Source: CBDCWA01 sp046048295 (GTDB taxonomy: Bacteria; Pseudomonadota; Alphaproteobacteria; Rhizobiales; Hyphomicrobiaceae). From it: a stretch of 53,811 nucleotides of DNA. How positions within the stretch are numbered: the first letter of the stretch is position 1; each line of letters starts with the position of its first letter. The position numbers and the translations under genes were made by a program. This document shows, piece after piece, positions 24,529 to 32,953 of the stretch. Under the pieces are notes generated by a model that searched no databases, was not told the DNA's origin, and worked only from the letters and a program-made list of their open reading frames with translations. The stretch covers positions 1-53,811 of the forward strand of contig JBJOGJ010000001.1 of assembly GCA_046048295.1 (NCBI GenBank), given 5' to 3'.

Positions 24529-25125
24529 ATGAACGAACCCGGACGTCCGACCCCTGCAACCGCAAGCAAAGAGGATAAAATCAAGGACTTCATCCTGAGC
24601 ACCCTTGCCGCCACCGCACAGGTCGACGATGCGTCCGTACCCGAGCTTCTGCTGGTCGCCAAGTCCCCCGACAGCCCAGTCGCCAGGGCAGTTGCCGCAG
24701 TCGCCGCAGGCTCCGGCGCCGCATTCGGATTGCAGATCGTCTTCGTCGTCAGCGCCGCAGCCGAAGCAGCCGCGATCGGCGAAGCCGATGTCTCGATGTA
24801 CGCCGACACCGTGGGCGTGATCGACGCCAGCCGGTTCATGGACGTACACGAGCAACTCGTTCTCGGGCCTGCCACGGTCTGGTTTGGCGATTCGATGCGC
24901 CGCGAACCCGCCAAGCGCGACGCCTTCGAAAGCTTCCATCGCGACAACGCGACCGCCAGCCGCAACGCGCGCCGCTCGTTTGCCCGCCTGTGGTCCCACT
25001 GTACGCCGCTCGCCGTCTCGCGCGGCTCCAAGCCCGCCCTGGCCGACAACCAGCTTGTCGGCATGGCGGCACAGTACGAATCGAATCAGGCCGACCCGGC
25101 CGCCGCATCCCAGAAGCCCAACTGA
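24529..25125 (+). CDS. Conserved hypothetical protein
   Basis: A 198-residue protein with no family I can name. It starts with a polar Pro/Thr stretch, then a helical segment (DKIKDFILSTLAATAQV) and a moderately hydrophobic, Ala/Val-rich region (about 50-85, ARAVAAVAAGSGAAFGLQIVFVV). A mixed region with DVHEQLVLGPATVWFGDSMRREPAKRD follows. The Arg-rich helix SRNARRSFARLW suggests nucleic-acid or partner contact, but nothing more specific can be said. The ATG at 24529 is preceded by AAAGGGA; a frame open from 24478 lacks such a site. It sits 100 bases after the 803-residue gene and ends before a good Rho-independent terminator, so it is probably the last gene of that transcript. Confidence 0.6.
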   Translation: MNEPGRPTPATASKEDKIKDFILSTLAATAQVDDASVPELLLVAKSPDSPVARAVAAVAAGSGAAFGLQIVFVVSAAAEAAAIGEADVSMYADTVGVIDASRFMDVHEQLVLGPATVWFGDSMRREPAKRDAFESFHRDNATASRNARRSFARLWSHCTPLAVSRGSKPALADNQLVGMAAQYESNQADPAAASQKPN

Positions 25126-25155
25126 TCCAAGGCTTGCACCGAGCAGGCTACCCGC

Positions 25156-25190
25156 GCGGCGACCAGTCAACTGGCCGCCGCTTTTCTTCT
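25156..25190 (+). terminator. Rho-independent terminator
   Basis: An 11-base stem with one mismatch: GCGGCGACCAG (25156-25166), TCAA loop, CTGGCCGCCGC (25171-25181), followed by the T-rich run TTTTCTTCTT. It lies between the hypothetical gene on the plus strand and the 3' end of fdhD on the minus strand. Confidence 0.75.
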
Positions 25191-25200
25191 TGCAAGGTCG

Positions 25201-26088
25201 TCAGTCGTCACCCCGGCCGCCTTTGCGGCCATGCTGTTTGCCCTCCTCGGCGACCTGGCCGGCGTCGGCATCGAAAATGATCCTGTGCGCCCCGGCCAGC
25301 GCGACAAAACGGCGCCCGCGCGCCCGCCCGACCAGAGTGAGATTTGCCTCGCGTGCGAGTTCCACGCCCCAGGCCGTGAAACCGGATCGCGAAACGAGGA
25401 TCGGTATGCGCATCTTGACCGTCTTGATGATCATCTCGGAGGTCAGTCGCCCGGTGGTATAGAAGATCTTGTCCTCCGGCCGGATGCCGTTGAGCATCAT
25501 GTAGCCTGCGATCTTGTCGACCGCGTTATGTCGGCCGACATCCTCCATGTAGACCAGCGGCTCGTCCTGGCGGCAGAGCACGCAGCCATGGATCGCGCCT
25601 GCCGCCAGATAAAGACTTGGCGCCGTGTTTATTTTCCGCGTTAGCGCATAGAGCCAGGAGGTCCGCAGCGTCGCACCATCGTCGAGCGCGATCGTCTCGA
25701 ATTCCTCCATCAGGTCACCGAACACTGTTCCCTGCGCACAACCGGAGGTCTGTACCTTCTTCTTGAGCTTCTCCTCGAAATCCGTCTCGCCGCTGGTCCT
25801 GACGACGACGGTCGCCAGATCGTCATCGTACTCGACTGCCGTGATTTCATCCTCCGGCCGAAGCATCGCCTGGTTGAGCAGGTAGCCGACCGCCAACAGC
25901 TCTGGATAATCACCGATCGTCATCATGGTGACGATTTCGCGCCCGTTGAGAAACAACGTAAGTGGCCGTTCGGTAACGACGCGGGTCGTAATCCGGTTGC
26001 CGTCGTTGTCGATACCTTCGACCTCCGTCGTCAGCCGGGGATCGTCAGGGTTCGGCGTCACCATGAAAGTCCGTGGACTTGTCGGCAT
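25201..26088 (-). CDS. fdhD: Formate dehydrogenase accessory sulfurtransferase FdhD-like protein
   Basis: A 295-residue FdhD-family protein. FdhD transfers sulfur from a cysteine desulfurase to the bis-MGD molybdenum cofactor so that formate dehydrogenase becomes active. Family signatures are TTRVVTERPLTLFLNG, GYLLNQAML, YMEDVGRHNAVDKIAGY and FYTTGRLTSEMIIK. The usual sulfur-carrying CxxC loop is changed: here it reads TSGCAQGT, keeping one cysteine. A separate CVLC pair appears just before the EDVGRHNA motif. No formate dehydrogenase or molybdenum-cofactor gene is in the window. The start at 26088 has a GAGG site. It is divergent from the TRAP receptor gene. Confidence 0.85.
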   Translation of the reverse strand: MPTSPRTFMVTPNPDDPRLTTEVEGIDNDGNRITTRVVTERPLTLFLNGREIVTMMTIGDYPELLAVGYLLNQAMLRPEDEITAVEYDDDLATVVVRTSGETDFEEKLKKKVQTSGCAQGTVFGDLMEEFETIALDDGATLRTSWLYALTRKINTAPSLYLAAGAIHGCVLCRQDEPLVYMEDVGRHNAVDKIAGYMMLNGIRPEDKIFYTTGRLTSEMIIKTVKMRIPILVSRSGFTAWGVELAREANLTLVGRARGRRFVALAGAHRIIFDADAGQVAEEGKQHGRKGGRGDD

Positions 26089-26172
26089 TTAGCAACCTCG
26101 ATCTGGCATTGACGCGACCGGCAGCTGCAAGCTGGGCGATTTTGCGGCTGGAGCGCGCAGTTAAAAGACGCA

Positions 26173-26202
26173 TTGTTATGGGCCTTCGCGTGCTCGTATA
26201 AT
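26173..26202 (+). promoter_or_regulatory. Sigma70-type promoter candidate for the TRAP receptor gene
   Basis: TTGTTA (26173-26178), an 18-base spacer and a perfect TATAAT (26197-26202) lie about 80 bases upstream of the receptor start. The region is clearly more AT-rich than the flanking genes. Confidence 0.45.
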
Positions 26203-26282
26203 TGGTTGAAAAGCCATCCGGCCGCAAATCCGGACCACCGCGCCGGACGCGGGGGCAGATCAATCGAGGAGGGTTTCGAAGC

Positions 26283-27395
26283 ATGACCGCCATGGACCGC
26301 CGCCACTTGTTGAAGTCCGCCGGCCTAGCGGGCGCTGCAGCCGCTGGTGCCGCAGTCTCCGCTCCTGCACTGGCGCAGTCTGCCCCCACGCTCAAGTGGC
26401 GCCTGACATCGAGCTTTCCGAAATCGCTCGACACGATCTATGGCGCCGCGGAAGTCTTCACCAAGGCCCTGGCCGAAGTGACCGACAACAAGTTTCAGAT
26501 CCAGGTCTTCCCGGCCGGCGAGATCGTCGGCGGCTTGAAGGCGGCGGACGAGGTCATGAAGGGCACGGTAGAAATGTGCCATACCGCCTCGTCCTACTAC
26601 TGGGGCAAGGACCCATCCTTCGCCTTCGGCACCGCAGTCCCGTTCGGCCTCAACTCACGCATGCAGTCGGCCTGGGTCGAGGAAGGCGGCGGCGGCGAGC
26701 TGCTCGCCAAGTTCTACGCCAAGCACAAGATCTACAATCTCGCAGGCGGCAACACGGGTGCCCAGATGGGCGGCTGGTACCGCAAGGAGATCAAGACACC
26801 AGCGGATTTCCGCGGTCTCAAGATGCGCATAGGCGGCTTCGGCGGCCAGATCATCTCGAAGCTCGGCGCCGTGCCCCAGCAGATCTCGGGTGGTGAAATC
26901 TATCAGTCGCTCGAGAAGAACACCATCGACGCCACCGAATGGGGCGGACCGTACGATGACGAGAAGCTCGGCTTCTACAAGATCGCCAAGTATTACTACT
27001 ATCCGGGCTGGTGGGAAGGCGGCGCCATGCTGAACTTCTTCATCAATTTGGACAAGTGGAACGAGCTGCCCAAGAGCTACCAGGCTGCGGTTCGCAGCGC
27101 CGCAGCACTCGCCCACACGACCATGCAGGCCCGCTACGACGTACAGAACCCAGGGGCGCTGAAGCGGCTGGTTGCGGCGGGCGCGGTGCTGCGCCCGTTC
27201 TCGGAGGAAGTCCTGGATGCCTGCTTCGAGGCAGCCAACGAAGTGTATGCGGAAACCTCTGCCAAGAACGCCGATTTCAAGGCGCTGTACGAATCCATGA
27301 AGGCCTTCCGCGCCGACGCCTACCTGTGGCAGCAGATCTCCGAGAACACCTACGACACCTACATGATGATCCAGCAGCGCAAGCGGAAACTCTGA
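26283..27395 (+). CDS. TRAP transporter substrate-binding protein, TakP-like
   Basis: A 370-residue periplasmic receptor of the DctP family. The N terminus has a twin-arginine signal (MDRRHLLKSAGLAG) ending at an APALAQS cleavage region, so export of a folded protein is expected. The mature part follows the 2-oxoacid receptor TakP of Rhodobacter closely: TLKWRLTSSFPKSLDTIYG, VFPAGEIVGGL, GGNTGAQMGGWYRKEI, KMRIGGFGGQI, and DATEWGGPYDDEKLGFYKIA. TakP binds pyruvate and other 2-oxo acids with Na+. The ATG at 26283 has a GAGGAGGG site; the frame is open to 26202 without a better start. The matching membrane-subunit genes run convergently just 5 bases beyond its stop. Confidence 0.9.
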   Translation: MTAMDRRHLLKSAGLAGAAAAGAAVSAPALAQSAPTLKWRLTSSFPKSLDTIYGAAEVFTKALAEVTDNKFQIQVFPAGEIVGGLKAADEVMKGTVEMCHTASSYYWGKDPSFAFGTAVPFGLNSRMQSAWVEEGGGGELLAKFYAKHKIYNLAGGNTGAQMGGWYRKEIKTPADFRGLKMRIGGFGGQIISKLGAVPQQISGGEIYQSLEKNTIDATEWGGPYDDEKLGFYKIAKYYYYPGWWEGGAMLNFFINLDKWNELPKSYQAAVRSAAALAHTTMQARYDVQNPGALKRLVAAGAVLRPFSEEVLDACFEAANEVYAETSAKNADFKALYESMKAFRADAYLWQQISENTYDTYMMIQQRKRKL

Positions 27396-27400
27396 GCCGA

Positions 27401-29143
27401 TCACTTCGGCGCCGGGATCTCGGGTGGCTTGCCAAGATCGAGCGACGGCGGCGCGGTTGGCAGGCCCAGGCCCGCAGGCCCGCCCGGCGGCAGCGAAAGC
27501 CCGCTCGGCGGCGCCGGCCCGTCCTTGCCGAATACAGGCGCCGGGATCTCGATCGTAGCCGGATCGACCTTCGGCCCCTCTTCCTTGTAGTGGGTAACGA
27601 GCCCCGGAAACGCGATGACGATCGCGATCATGATCGCCTGCAGCACGATGAAGGCAATGGCACCGCGATAGATCTCCAGCGTACCGACCGCCTTGATGGC
27701 GCGCCCCGTCAGCTTGTCGACGTAGTCCGAGGCAGGCGCAATCGAGCGCAGGTAGAACAGTGCGAATCCAAACGGCGGCGTCAGGAAGCTGGTTTGCAGG
27801 TTCATTGCGATGATGACGCCGAACCAGATCAGATCGATGTCGAGCTTGGCGGCAACCGGTGCCAGCAACGGGATCACGATGAAGGCGATTTCGAAGAAGT
27901 CGAGGAAACAGCCGAGCACGAAGACGAGAATATTGACGAAGATGAGAAACCCGATCTGGCCACCGGGCAGGTTGAGCAGCAGGTTCTCGATCCAGACATG
28001 CCCGTTGACCCCGTAGAAGGTGAGCGAGAAGACACGCGCGCCGATCAGGATGAACATTACGAATGTCGCCAGCCTGGCCGTCGCCTCGACCGACTGTCGG
28101 AGCATGTCGAAGGAAAGCCGCCCCTTCGCGAAGGCCAGGAGCACCGCGCCGGCAGCCCCCATCGCACCGCCCTCGGTCGGGGTCGCGATGCCGAGGAATA
28201 TCGTCCCGAGCACCAGGAAGATCAGCGCCAGCGGCGGGATCAGCACCATCACGATCTGCTGCGTGAGGCGTGAAAGCAGCCCGAGCTTCAGCCAATGGTC
28301 ACCCAGCGCCGCCGCGTAGGCCGCGAGCACGCCAACCGCAGCACCCCACACGGCCGCACCCTGCGTGACGAACGTCGAGAAATACATCGTCGCCCCGTAC
28401 GCGATACCGACTGCCACAATCACCATCGACGGCAGCGACCACCCGCCCGGCCCGAGCGTACGCGTTTCCGGCGGCATCGCCGGCGCGGCAGCCGGATTGA
28501 CCAGCGTCAGGCCGAAAACATAGAGGCAGTAGATGCCGGTGAGGATGAGGCCCGGCAGCAGCGCCCCGGCGTACATGTCGCCGACCGAGCGCCCGAGCTG
28601 ATCAGCCATCACGATCAGCACCAGCGACGGTGGAATGATCTGGGCGAGCGTTCCGGCAGCCGCTATGGAACCCGTGGCGAGCGTGCGACTGTAGCCATAG
28701 CGCAGCATCACCGGTAGCGAGATGAGCCCCATCGCGATCACTGATGCCGCGACCACGCCCGTGGTGGCCGCCAGTACGGCACCGACGAGGATCGCCGCAT
28801 AGGCGAGCCCACCCCGGACAGGTCCGAACAGCTGCCCGACGGTCTCCAACAGATCCTCCGCCATCCCGGAGCGTTCGAGCACGAGCCCCATGAACGTGAA
28901 GAACGGAATGGCGAGCAGGGTCTCACTGCCCATCACGTCCAAAATGCGGTTGGGCAGGGCCTGCAGGAGCGGCCAGGACAGATTGATCTGGTCAGGCGCA
29001 AGATGGGCGAGTTCGACGCCGATGATGAAGAAGATGAGGCCGTGCGCCGCGAGCGTGAAAGCCACCGGGTAGCCGAGAAGCAGCAAGAGTACGAGCGAGA
29101 AGAACATGATCGGAGCGAGATTTTCGGCAATGAGCGCGATCAT
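27401..29143 (-). CDS. TRAP transporter large permease (DctM) with proline-rich tail
   Basis: A 580-residue DctM/SiaM-type membrane subunit with about 12 or more hydrophobic segments and the motifs FTFMGLVLERSGMAEDLL, ATTGVVAASVIAMGLISLP, GTLAQIIPPSLVLIVMADQ and TPPFGFALFYLRSIAP typical of large TRAP permeases. It couples solute uptake to the sodium gradient. The last 50 or so residues form an unusual Pro/Gly/Leu-rich tail (PPSGLSLPPGGPAGLGLP) with no counterpart in standard DctM. The start codon at 29143 overlaps the stop of the small subunit as ATGA. A long upstream open frame has the shape of an out-of-frame shadow. Its partner receptor is the convergent TakP-like gene. Confidence 0.9.
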   Translation of the reverse strand: MIALIAENLAPIMFFSLVLLLLLGYPVAFTLAAHGLIFFIIGVELAHLAPDQINLSWPLLQALPNRILDVMGSETLLAIPFFTFMGLVLERSGMAEDLLETVGQLFGPVRGGLAYAAILVGAVLAATTGVVAASVIAMGLISLPVMLRYGYSRTLATGSIAAAGTLAQIIPPSLVLIVMADQLGRSVGDMYAGALLPGLILTGIYCLYVFGLTLVNPAAAPAMPPETRTLGPGGWSLPSMVIVAVGIAYGATMYFSTFVTQGAAVWGAAVGVLAAYAAALGDHWLKLGLLSRLTQQIVMVLIPPLALIFLVLGTIFLGIATPTEGGAMGAAGAVLLAFAKGRLSFDMLRQSVEATARLATFVMFILIGARVFSLTFYGVNGHVWIENLLLNLPGGQIGFLIFVNILVFVLGCFLDFFEIAFIVIPLLAPVAAKLDIDLIWFGVIIAMNLQTSFLTPPFGFALFYLRSIAPASDYVDKLTGRAIKAVGTLEIYRGAIAFIVLQAIMIAIVIAFPGLVTHYKEEGPKVDPATIEIPAPVFGKDGPAPPSGLSLPPGGPAGLGLPTAPPSLDLGKPPEIPAPK

Positions 29144-29667
29144 GCCTGCCCCTCCGGCTCGTCGAGGGCGCCCGAGATGACCAGCGCCCGGCGCACGATC
29201 TCCGCGATCGCTTGCATCAGCAGCAGCAGAAAGCCAGCCAGTATGAGCGCCTTGGCAGGCCAGACCACGAGCCCGCCCGCGTTGTAGCTCATCTCGCCCT
29301 CGGCCCACGACGAAATGACATAGGGCACCCCGAGCCAGACCATCAGGATGCAGAAGGGAAGCAATAGCAGCAGATGGCAGAACAGATCGATCAGGTCGCG
29401 TGCCCACTTGCTGAGCCGTTGCGAGACGACGTCGATGCGAACATGGCCGTTGTTCTTCAGCACCCACGCGGCACCCAGCATGAATACCGCCCCGAACAGG
29501 TACCACTGCAGCTCGAGCCACGCGTTGGAGCTGGTATCAAAGAGCTTGCGCACGATGGCGTTGACCGCACTGACCGTCACCGCGACCAGCACCAGCCAGG
29601 CCACCATCCGCCCGACCCATTCGGTAATGCCGTCTACGATTTTGACAAAGCCGAGCGCGATTTGCAT
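29140..29667 (-). CDS. TRAP transporter small permease (DctQ)
   Basis: A 175-residue protein with four membrane segments in the DctQ layout: MVAWLVLVAVTVSAVNAIVRKLF, then NAWLELQWYLFGAVFMLGAAWVL, the NGHVRIDVVSQRL loop that identifies the family, a third segment and a C-terminal one. It supports folding and function of the large subunit. An ATG at 29685 is also in frame, but that at 29667 has a GGAGGGGG site just upstream. It overlaps the large-subunit start by four bases, so the two are translationally coupled. Confidence 0.9.
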   Translation of the reverse strand: MQIALGFVKIVDGITEWVGRMVAWLVLVAVTVSAVNAIVRKLFDTSSNAWLELQWYLFGAVFMLGAAWVLKNNGHVRIDVVSQRLSKWARDLIDLFCHLLLLLPFCILMVWLGVPYVISSWAEGEMSYNAGGLVVWPAKALILAGFLLLLMQAIAEIVRRALVISGALDEPEGQA

Positions 29668-29852
29668 ATAGGCCCCCTCCGGCACCGCACGCTGCGTTCC
29701 CCTTGCGTGGCGCCACTTTGAAGCATGCTGCGGCGCTCCTACATGACGTGCGGAGCTCCGGCCTTAAGGGCGGGCCTGTCTCCACTCCCTTCGCTGTGTT
29801 ACGTGTGAGGCAAGCCTTTTGCAAGGCACCCGGTAATGAGGTTAAACCGCCA

Positions 29853-31346
29853 ATGGCAACCACGGAAAGCGACATTCTGGACGCCCTGAGACGCATCAGG
29901 GGACCGGATCTCGAGGGCAATATCGTCGAACTGGGTCTCGTCTCCGGCGTTTCGATCACGGATGGACGGGTCTCGCTGGCTATTACCGTACCGCCGGAGC
30001 GGGCGGCAGAGCTCGAACCGTTGCGACAGGCCGCTGAGAAAGTCGTGCAGGAATTGCCAGGCGTCACCTCGGCGCTGGTCGTGCTGACCGCCGAACGCCC
30101 CCAGGGCCAGCCGGGCGCTACAAGCGCGCGCCGCGAATCCCCGCGCGTCGCCGCGGCCCGCCAGCGCGCCGCCGCCCCGCCACCAACTGCCCAGCAGCAA
30201 CCACGCCGTCCCGATGCGGTGGCCGGCGTCAAGCACCTGATCGCCGTCGCATCCGGCAAGGGCGGGGTCGGCAAGTCGACCACGGCAGTAAACCTCGCGC
30301 TTGGCTTCAAGGCCATCGGCCTCAAGGCGGGCATCCTCGACGCCGACGTCTATGGCCCCTCGCAGCCACGCCTCCTTGGGTTGTCTGGCCGGCCCGAAGT
30401 GATCGGCGGCACCAAGCTGAAGCCGATGCAGGCCTATGGCCTCAAGGTGATGTCGATGGGCTTCATGGTCGACGAGGCGACGCCGGTGATATGGCGCGGA
30501 CCCATGGTCGTCCAGGCGCTGAACCAGATGCTGCGCGAAGTCGCCTGGGCCGACCAGGGCGATCTCGACGTCATCGTCATAGACATGCCCCCCGGCACCG
30601 GAGACGTGCAGCTTTCGATCGCCCAGCAGGTCCCTTTGTCCGGAGCAGTGATCGTCTCGACGCCGCAGGATCTCGCGCTGATCGACGCGCGAAAGGGTCT
30701 CAACATGTTCCGCAAGGTCGATGTGCCGGTGCTCGGCATCGTCGAGAACATGAGCTATTTCGTCTGCGACGATTGCGGCAAGCGTCACGAAATATTCGGC
30801 CATGGCGGAGCCGAACGCGAGGCGGAGAAACTTGGCGTGCCATTCCTCGGCGGCATCCCCCTCGACATGGAAATCCGGACCCGCTCCGACTCCGGCCAGC
30901 CGATCGTCGCCACCAACCCCGAAAGCCCCCATGCCGCCATCTATCGCGACATCGCAGCGCGGACCTGGGCAGCACTCGAAGCCACCGAAGGCACCATCCG
31001 CAAGCCCCCGACGCTCGCCGTCGCCCCGGCAAGCGACGTCCTGAAGATCACGTTCGAAGACGGCGAGACTCACGACCTCACTGCCGAGATGCTGCGCGTC
31101 ATGAGCCCGTCGGCCGAGGTGCAGGGACATTCGCCCGAGCAGCGCGTGACGGTCGGCGGCAAACGTAACGTCAGGATCAAGGGACTGCGCCCGGTCGGCA
31201 ACTACGCGGTACGCATCGTCTTCGACGACGGACACGACACCGGCCTCTACGCCTGGGACTATCTCGCACGCCTGGGCCGTGAGAAGGAAGTGCGGTGGAA
31301 AGGCTACCTGGAGGAACTGGACAGGAAGGGCCTGAAAAGGGACTGA
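29853..31346 (+). CDS. mrp: Mrp/NBP35-type Fe-S carrier ATPase fused to DUF971
   Basis: A 497-residue protein in three parts. Residues 1-90 are a MIP18/DUF59 domain (LDALRRIRGPDLEGNIVELGLV). A Pro/Gln/Ala linker follows. Residues about 120-370 are the Mrp P-loop ATPase with the deviant Walker A SGKGGVGKST (134-143), DADVYGPSQPRLL, MPPGTGDVQLS and the cysteine pair CDDC (305 and 308) that holds an Fe-S cluster at the dimer interface. From about residue 388 there is a DUF971 domain: PSAEVQGHSPEQ, then GNYAVRIVFDDGHDTGLYAWDYL. Mrp carries Fe-S clusters to target enzymes; DUF971 is usually a stand-alone protein. The ATG at 29853 has a GAGG site. It is divergent from the dctQM pair. Confidence 0.9.
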   Translation: MATTESDILDALRRIRGPDLEGNIVELGLVSGVSITDGRVSLAITVPPERAAELEPLRQAAEKVVQELPGVTSALVVLTAERPQGQPGATSARRESPRVAAARQRAAAPPPTAQQQPRRPDAVAGVKHLIAVASGKGGVGKSTTAVNLALGFKAIGLKAGILDADVYGPSQPRLLGLSGRPEVIGGTKLKPMQAYGLKVMSMGFMVDEATPVIWRGPMVVQALNQMLREVAWADQGDLDVIVIDMPPGTGDVQLSIAQQVPLSGAVIVSTPQDLALIDARKGLNMFRKVDVPVLGIVENMSYFVCDDCGKRHEIFGHGGAEREAEKLGVPFLGGIPLDMEIRTRSDSGQPIVATNPESPHAAIYRDIAARTWAALEATEGTIRKPPTLAVAPASDVLKITFEDGETHDLTAEMLRVMSPSAEVQGHSPEQRVTVGGKRNVRIKGLRPVGNYAVRIVFDDGHDTGLYAWDYLARLGREKEVRWKGYLEELDRKGLKRD

Positions 31347-31411
31347 GCCTAGTTTACCAAACCCGATAGCAGGCGTTGCCAATCCCGAGAGCCGCGGAAG
31401 AGTGTGCGCGC

Positions 31412-32302
31412 ATGAAACCTCCAATCGGCAATTGGAAGTTGCCACCGATCCGCGACCTGCCGCCATACGCAGCCGCAGACGCTGCGTTCCGGCTCTTTTG
31501 CGAGCCCGCGAAATCCGAGCGTCGCAGCGCCGATCACGGCACGCTCTGCCAACGAGCCCGCTACCACCTCCGGAATGCCGAATGGCGCCGCCTCGAAACG
31601 GCCGGTGGCAGTATTCAGACCTACACTTTCCTGCCGGATACGCCGGCACCTAGAGGCACCGTTCTCCTCGTCCACGGCTGGACCAGCGAGGCATCCTTCA
31701 TGACCGCCATGGTCGAGCCGCTCCGCCGCTCCGGCTTCCGCGTCTGCCTTTTCGATTTCCCGGCGCATGGATTGAGCTCGGGACGCCGTGTCAATCTCGC
31801 CGACTGCGCACGAGCACTGCTCTGGATCTGCGAGGCGTTGCACCCCATCGACGCCATCGTCGCCCATTCGTTCGGGGGGGTCGTGGCCCTCTGGGTCGGC
31901 GAGGGAGGGCCGCCGCTGCCGCGGCGCTACACGGTTTCGAAATATGTGCTGATCTCCTGTCCAAATCGCTTTACCGAGGTCACGCGCGAATTCGCGCGCC
32001 ACCACGGCCTCGCGGAACCAGCCCGCCGCGCCTACGAGCACCGCCTCGAACGCGTCGGGCACCGCCCGCTCGATACGTTCACGGCCGCCAATCTCCTTGC
32101 GGCAAACGGCAGACCGGCACTTCTGATCCATGCCAGGGACGACACGGAAGTACCGATTTCGAATGCCCGCGAGATTGCAGCGGCGGTAAAAGGGACGGAA
32201 CTCGTCGAATTCGACGGCCTCGGTCATCGCAACGTCCTGTTTGCGCCCCCCGTGATGCGCCTCGTCATGAACGGGTTGAGCCATGACACCGGATCGCCGT
32301 GA
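31412..32302 (+). CDS. alpha/beta hydrolase (serine aminopeptidase/lysophospholipase-like)
   Basis: A 296-residue alpha/beta hydrolase with LLVHGWTSEASFM oxyanion region, AHSFGGVVA nucleophile elbow (Ser153), the acid in HARDDTEVP and the catalytic His in GLGHRNVLF near the end. The triad is complete. An N-terminal 70-residue segment precedes the core and contains a FRLFCEPAKSERRS stretch, seen in a subset of bacterial hydrolases. A TTG at 31376 is in frame, but the ATG at 31412 has a GGAAGAG site. It follows mrp by 65 bases on the same strand. The substrate is unknown. Confidence 0.8.
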   Translation: MKPPIGNWKLPPIRDLPPYAAADAAFRLFCEPAKSERRSADHGTLCQRARYHLRNAEWRRLETAGGSIQTYTFLPDTPAPRGTVLLVHGWTSEASFMTAMVEPLRRSGFRVCLFDFPAHGLSSGRRVNLADCARALLWICEALHPIDAIVAHSFGGVVALWVGEGGPPLPRRYTVSKYVLISCPNRFTEVTREFARHHGLAEPARRAYEHRLERVGHRPLDTFTAANLLAANGRPALLIHARDDTEVPISNAREIAAAVKGTELVEFDGLGHRNVLFAPPVMRLVMNGLSHDTGSP

Positions 32303-32361
32303 CGCCACGGCACCTGTTGCCCAAACACGCCCCCATTCTGGTCGACAACGACCGTTGGTTC

Positions 32362-32391
32362 TTCATAAATTTGCTGGAATGATCATATGAT
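32362..32391 (+). promoter_or_regulatory. Promoter candidate with palindromic -10 region
   Basis: TTCATA (32362-32367), an 18-base spacer and TATGAT (32386-32391) lie in an AT-rich patch about 80 bases before the small hypothetical gene. The -10 region falls within the perfect palindrome ATCATATGAT (32382-32391), which could also serve as an operator. Confidence 0.35.
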
Positions 32392-32473
32392 GTGCCCGAG
32401 GCACTGAAGACCTGGGCGGCGGCGGTAGGACAGTCGCGTGCCTGAAGGTCATGCTTCGCGACAGGAGGGACTT

Positions 32474-32902
32474 ATGCGCTACGTATGTGATGCGCCCCCG
32501 CATACCTGGTTTCAGATCGAGACAGAGGCCGAAGCGTGCATCGAATCGCGCGACATGGGCCACGCTGTCGAGCGGCATTTCCGGATGGAGTGGGATGAGG
32601 CATCGCGCAGCTATGTGCCGCCGCCATCGCTGCACGTCGTCGAGCAGAACATCGGCCTCAAGGCGCACATCGAACGCACCATGCCGATGTTCCTGACCCT
32701 GCGCGACAACGCCGGCAAGGGCCTTGTAACTGCCATGCTGCCGTCGGCGGGCAGGGAGGATCTGTCCTTCCGCCCGATCGTCGTCGGCTTCGAGAATTCC
32801 GATCCCTACGATGAGTTCCGGCCCCAGATCCGCGCCCTCGCCGACCACTTCGGCCTGCGTCTGAACCGCTCGCGCTGCTATCCCTACGGCCGCAATCGTT
32901 GA
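32474..32902 (+). CDS. Conserved hypothetical protein
   Basis: A 142-residue soluble protein of no named family. It opens with MRYVCDAPPHTWFQIETEAEA, has an HVVEQNIGLKAHIERTMPMFLTLRD stretch and ends with DEFRPQIRALADHFGLRLNRSRCYPYGRN. There are no membrane segments or catalytic motif. A clear GGAGGG site lies 4-5 bases before the ATG at 32474, so the upstream open frame from 32438 was not used. It is followed by a stem-loop shared with the convergent Bug receptor gene. Confidence 0.65.
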   Translation: MRYVCDAPPHTWFQIETEAEACIESRDMGHAVERHFRMEWDEASRSYVPPPSLHVVEQNIGLKAHIERTMPMFLTLRDNAGKGLVTAMLPSAGREDLSFRPIVVGFENSDPYDEFRPQIRALADHFGLRLNRSRCYPYGRNR

Positions 32903-32908
32903 TCGAAG

Positions 32909-32944
32909 GAACGACGTCTCGCAACGGAATGCGGAACGTCGTTC
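32909..32944. terminator. Bidirectional stem-loop between convergent genes
   Basis: GAACGACGT (32909-32917) and ACGTCGTTC (32936-32944) form a perfect 9-base stem with an 18-base loop. On the plus strand a pyrimidine-rich run (TCTCCTTTCTC) follows. It lies between the stops of two convergent genes and can serve both. Confidence 0.65.
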
Positions 32945-32953
32945 TCTCCTTTC

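Noticed and set aside
27011..28273. A 420-codon plus-strand open frame from within the TRAP receptor gene into dctM
   Set aside because: It is a frame-shifted read-through of two convergent genes, with highly charged, low-complexity content.
26655..28295. A 546-codon minus-strand open frame spanning the TakP-like gene and part of dctM
   Set aside because: It crosses a real plus-strand gene and lies out of frame with dctM; the product has no motif.
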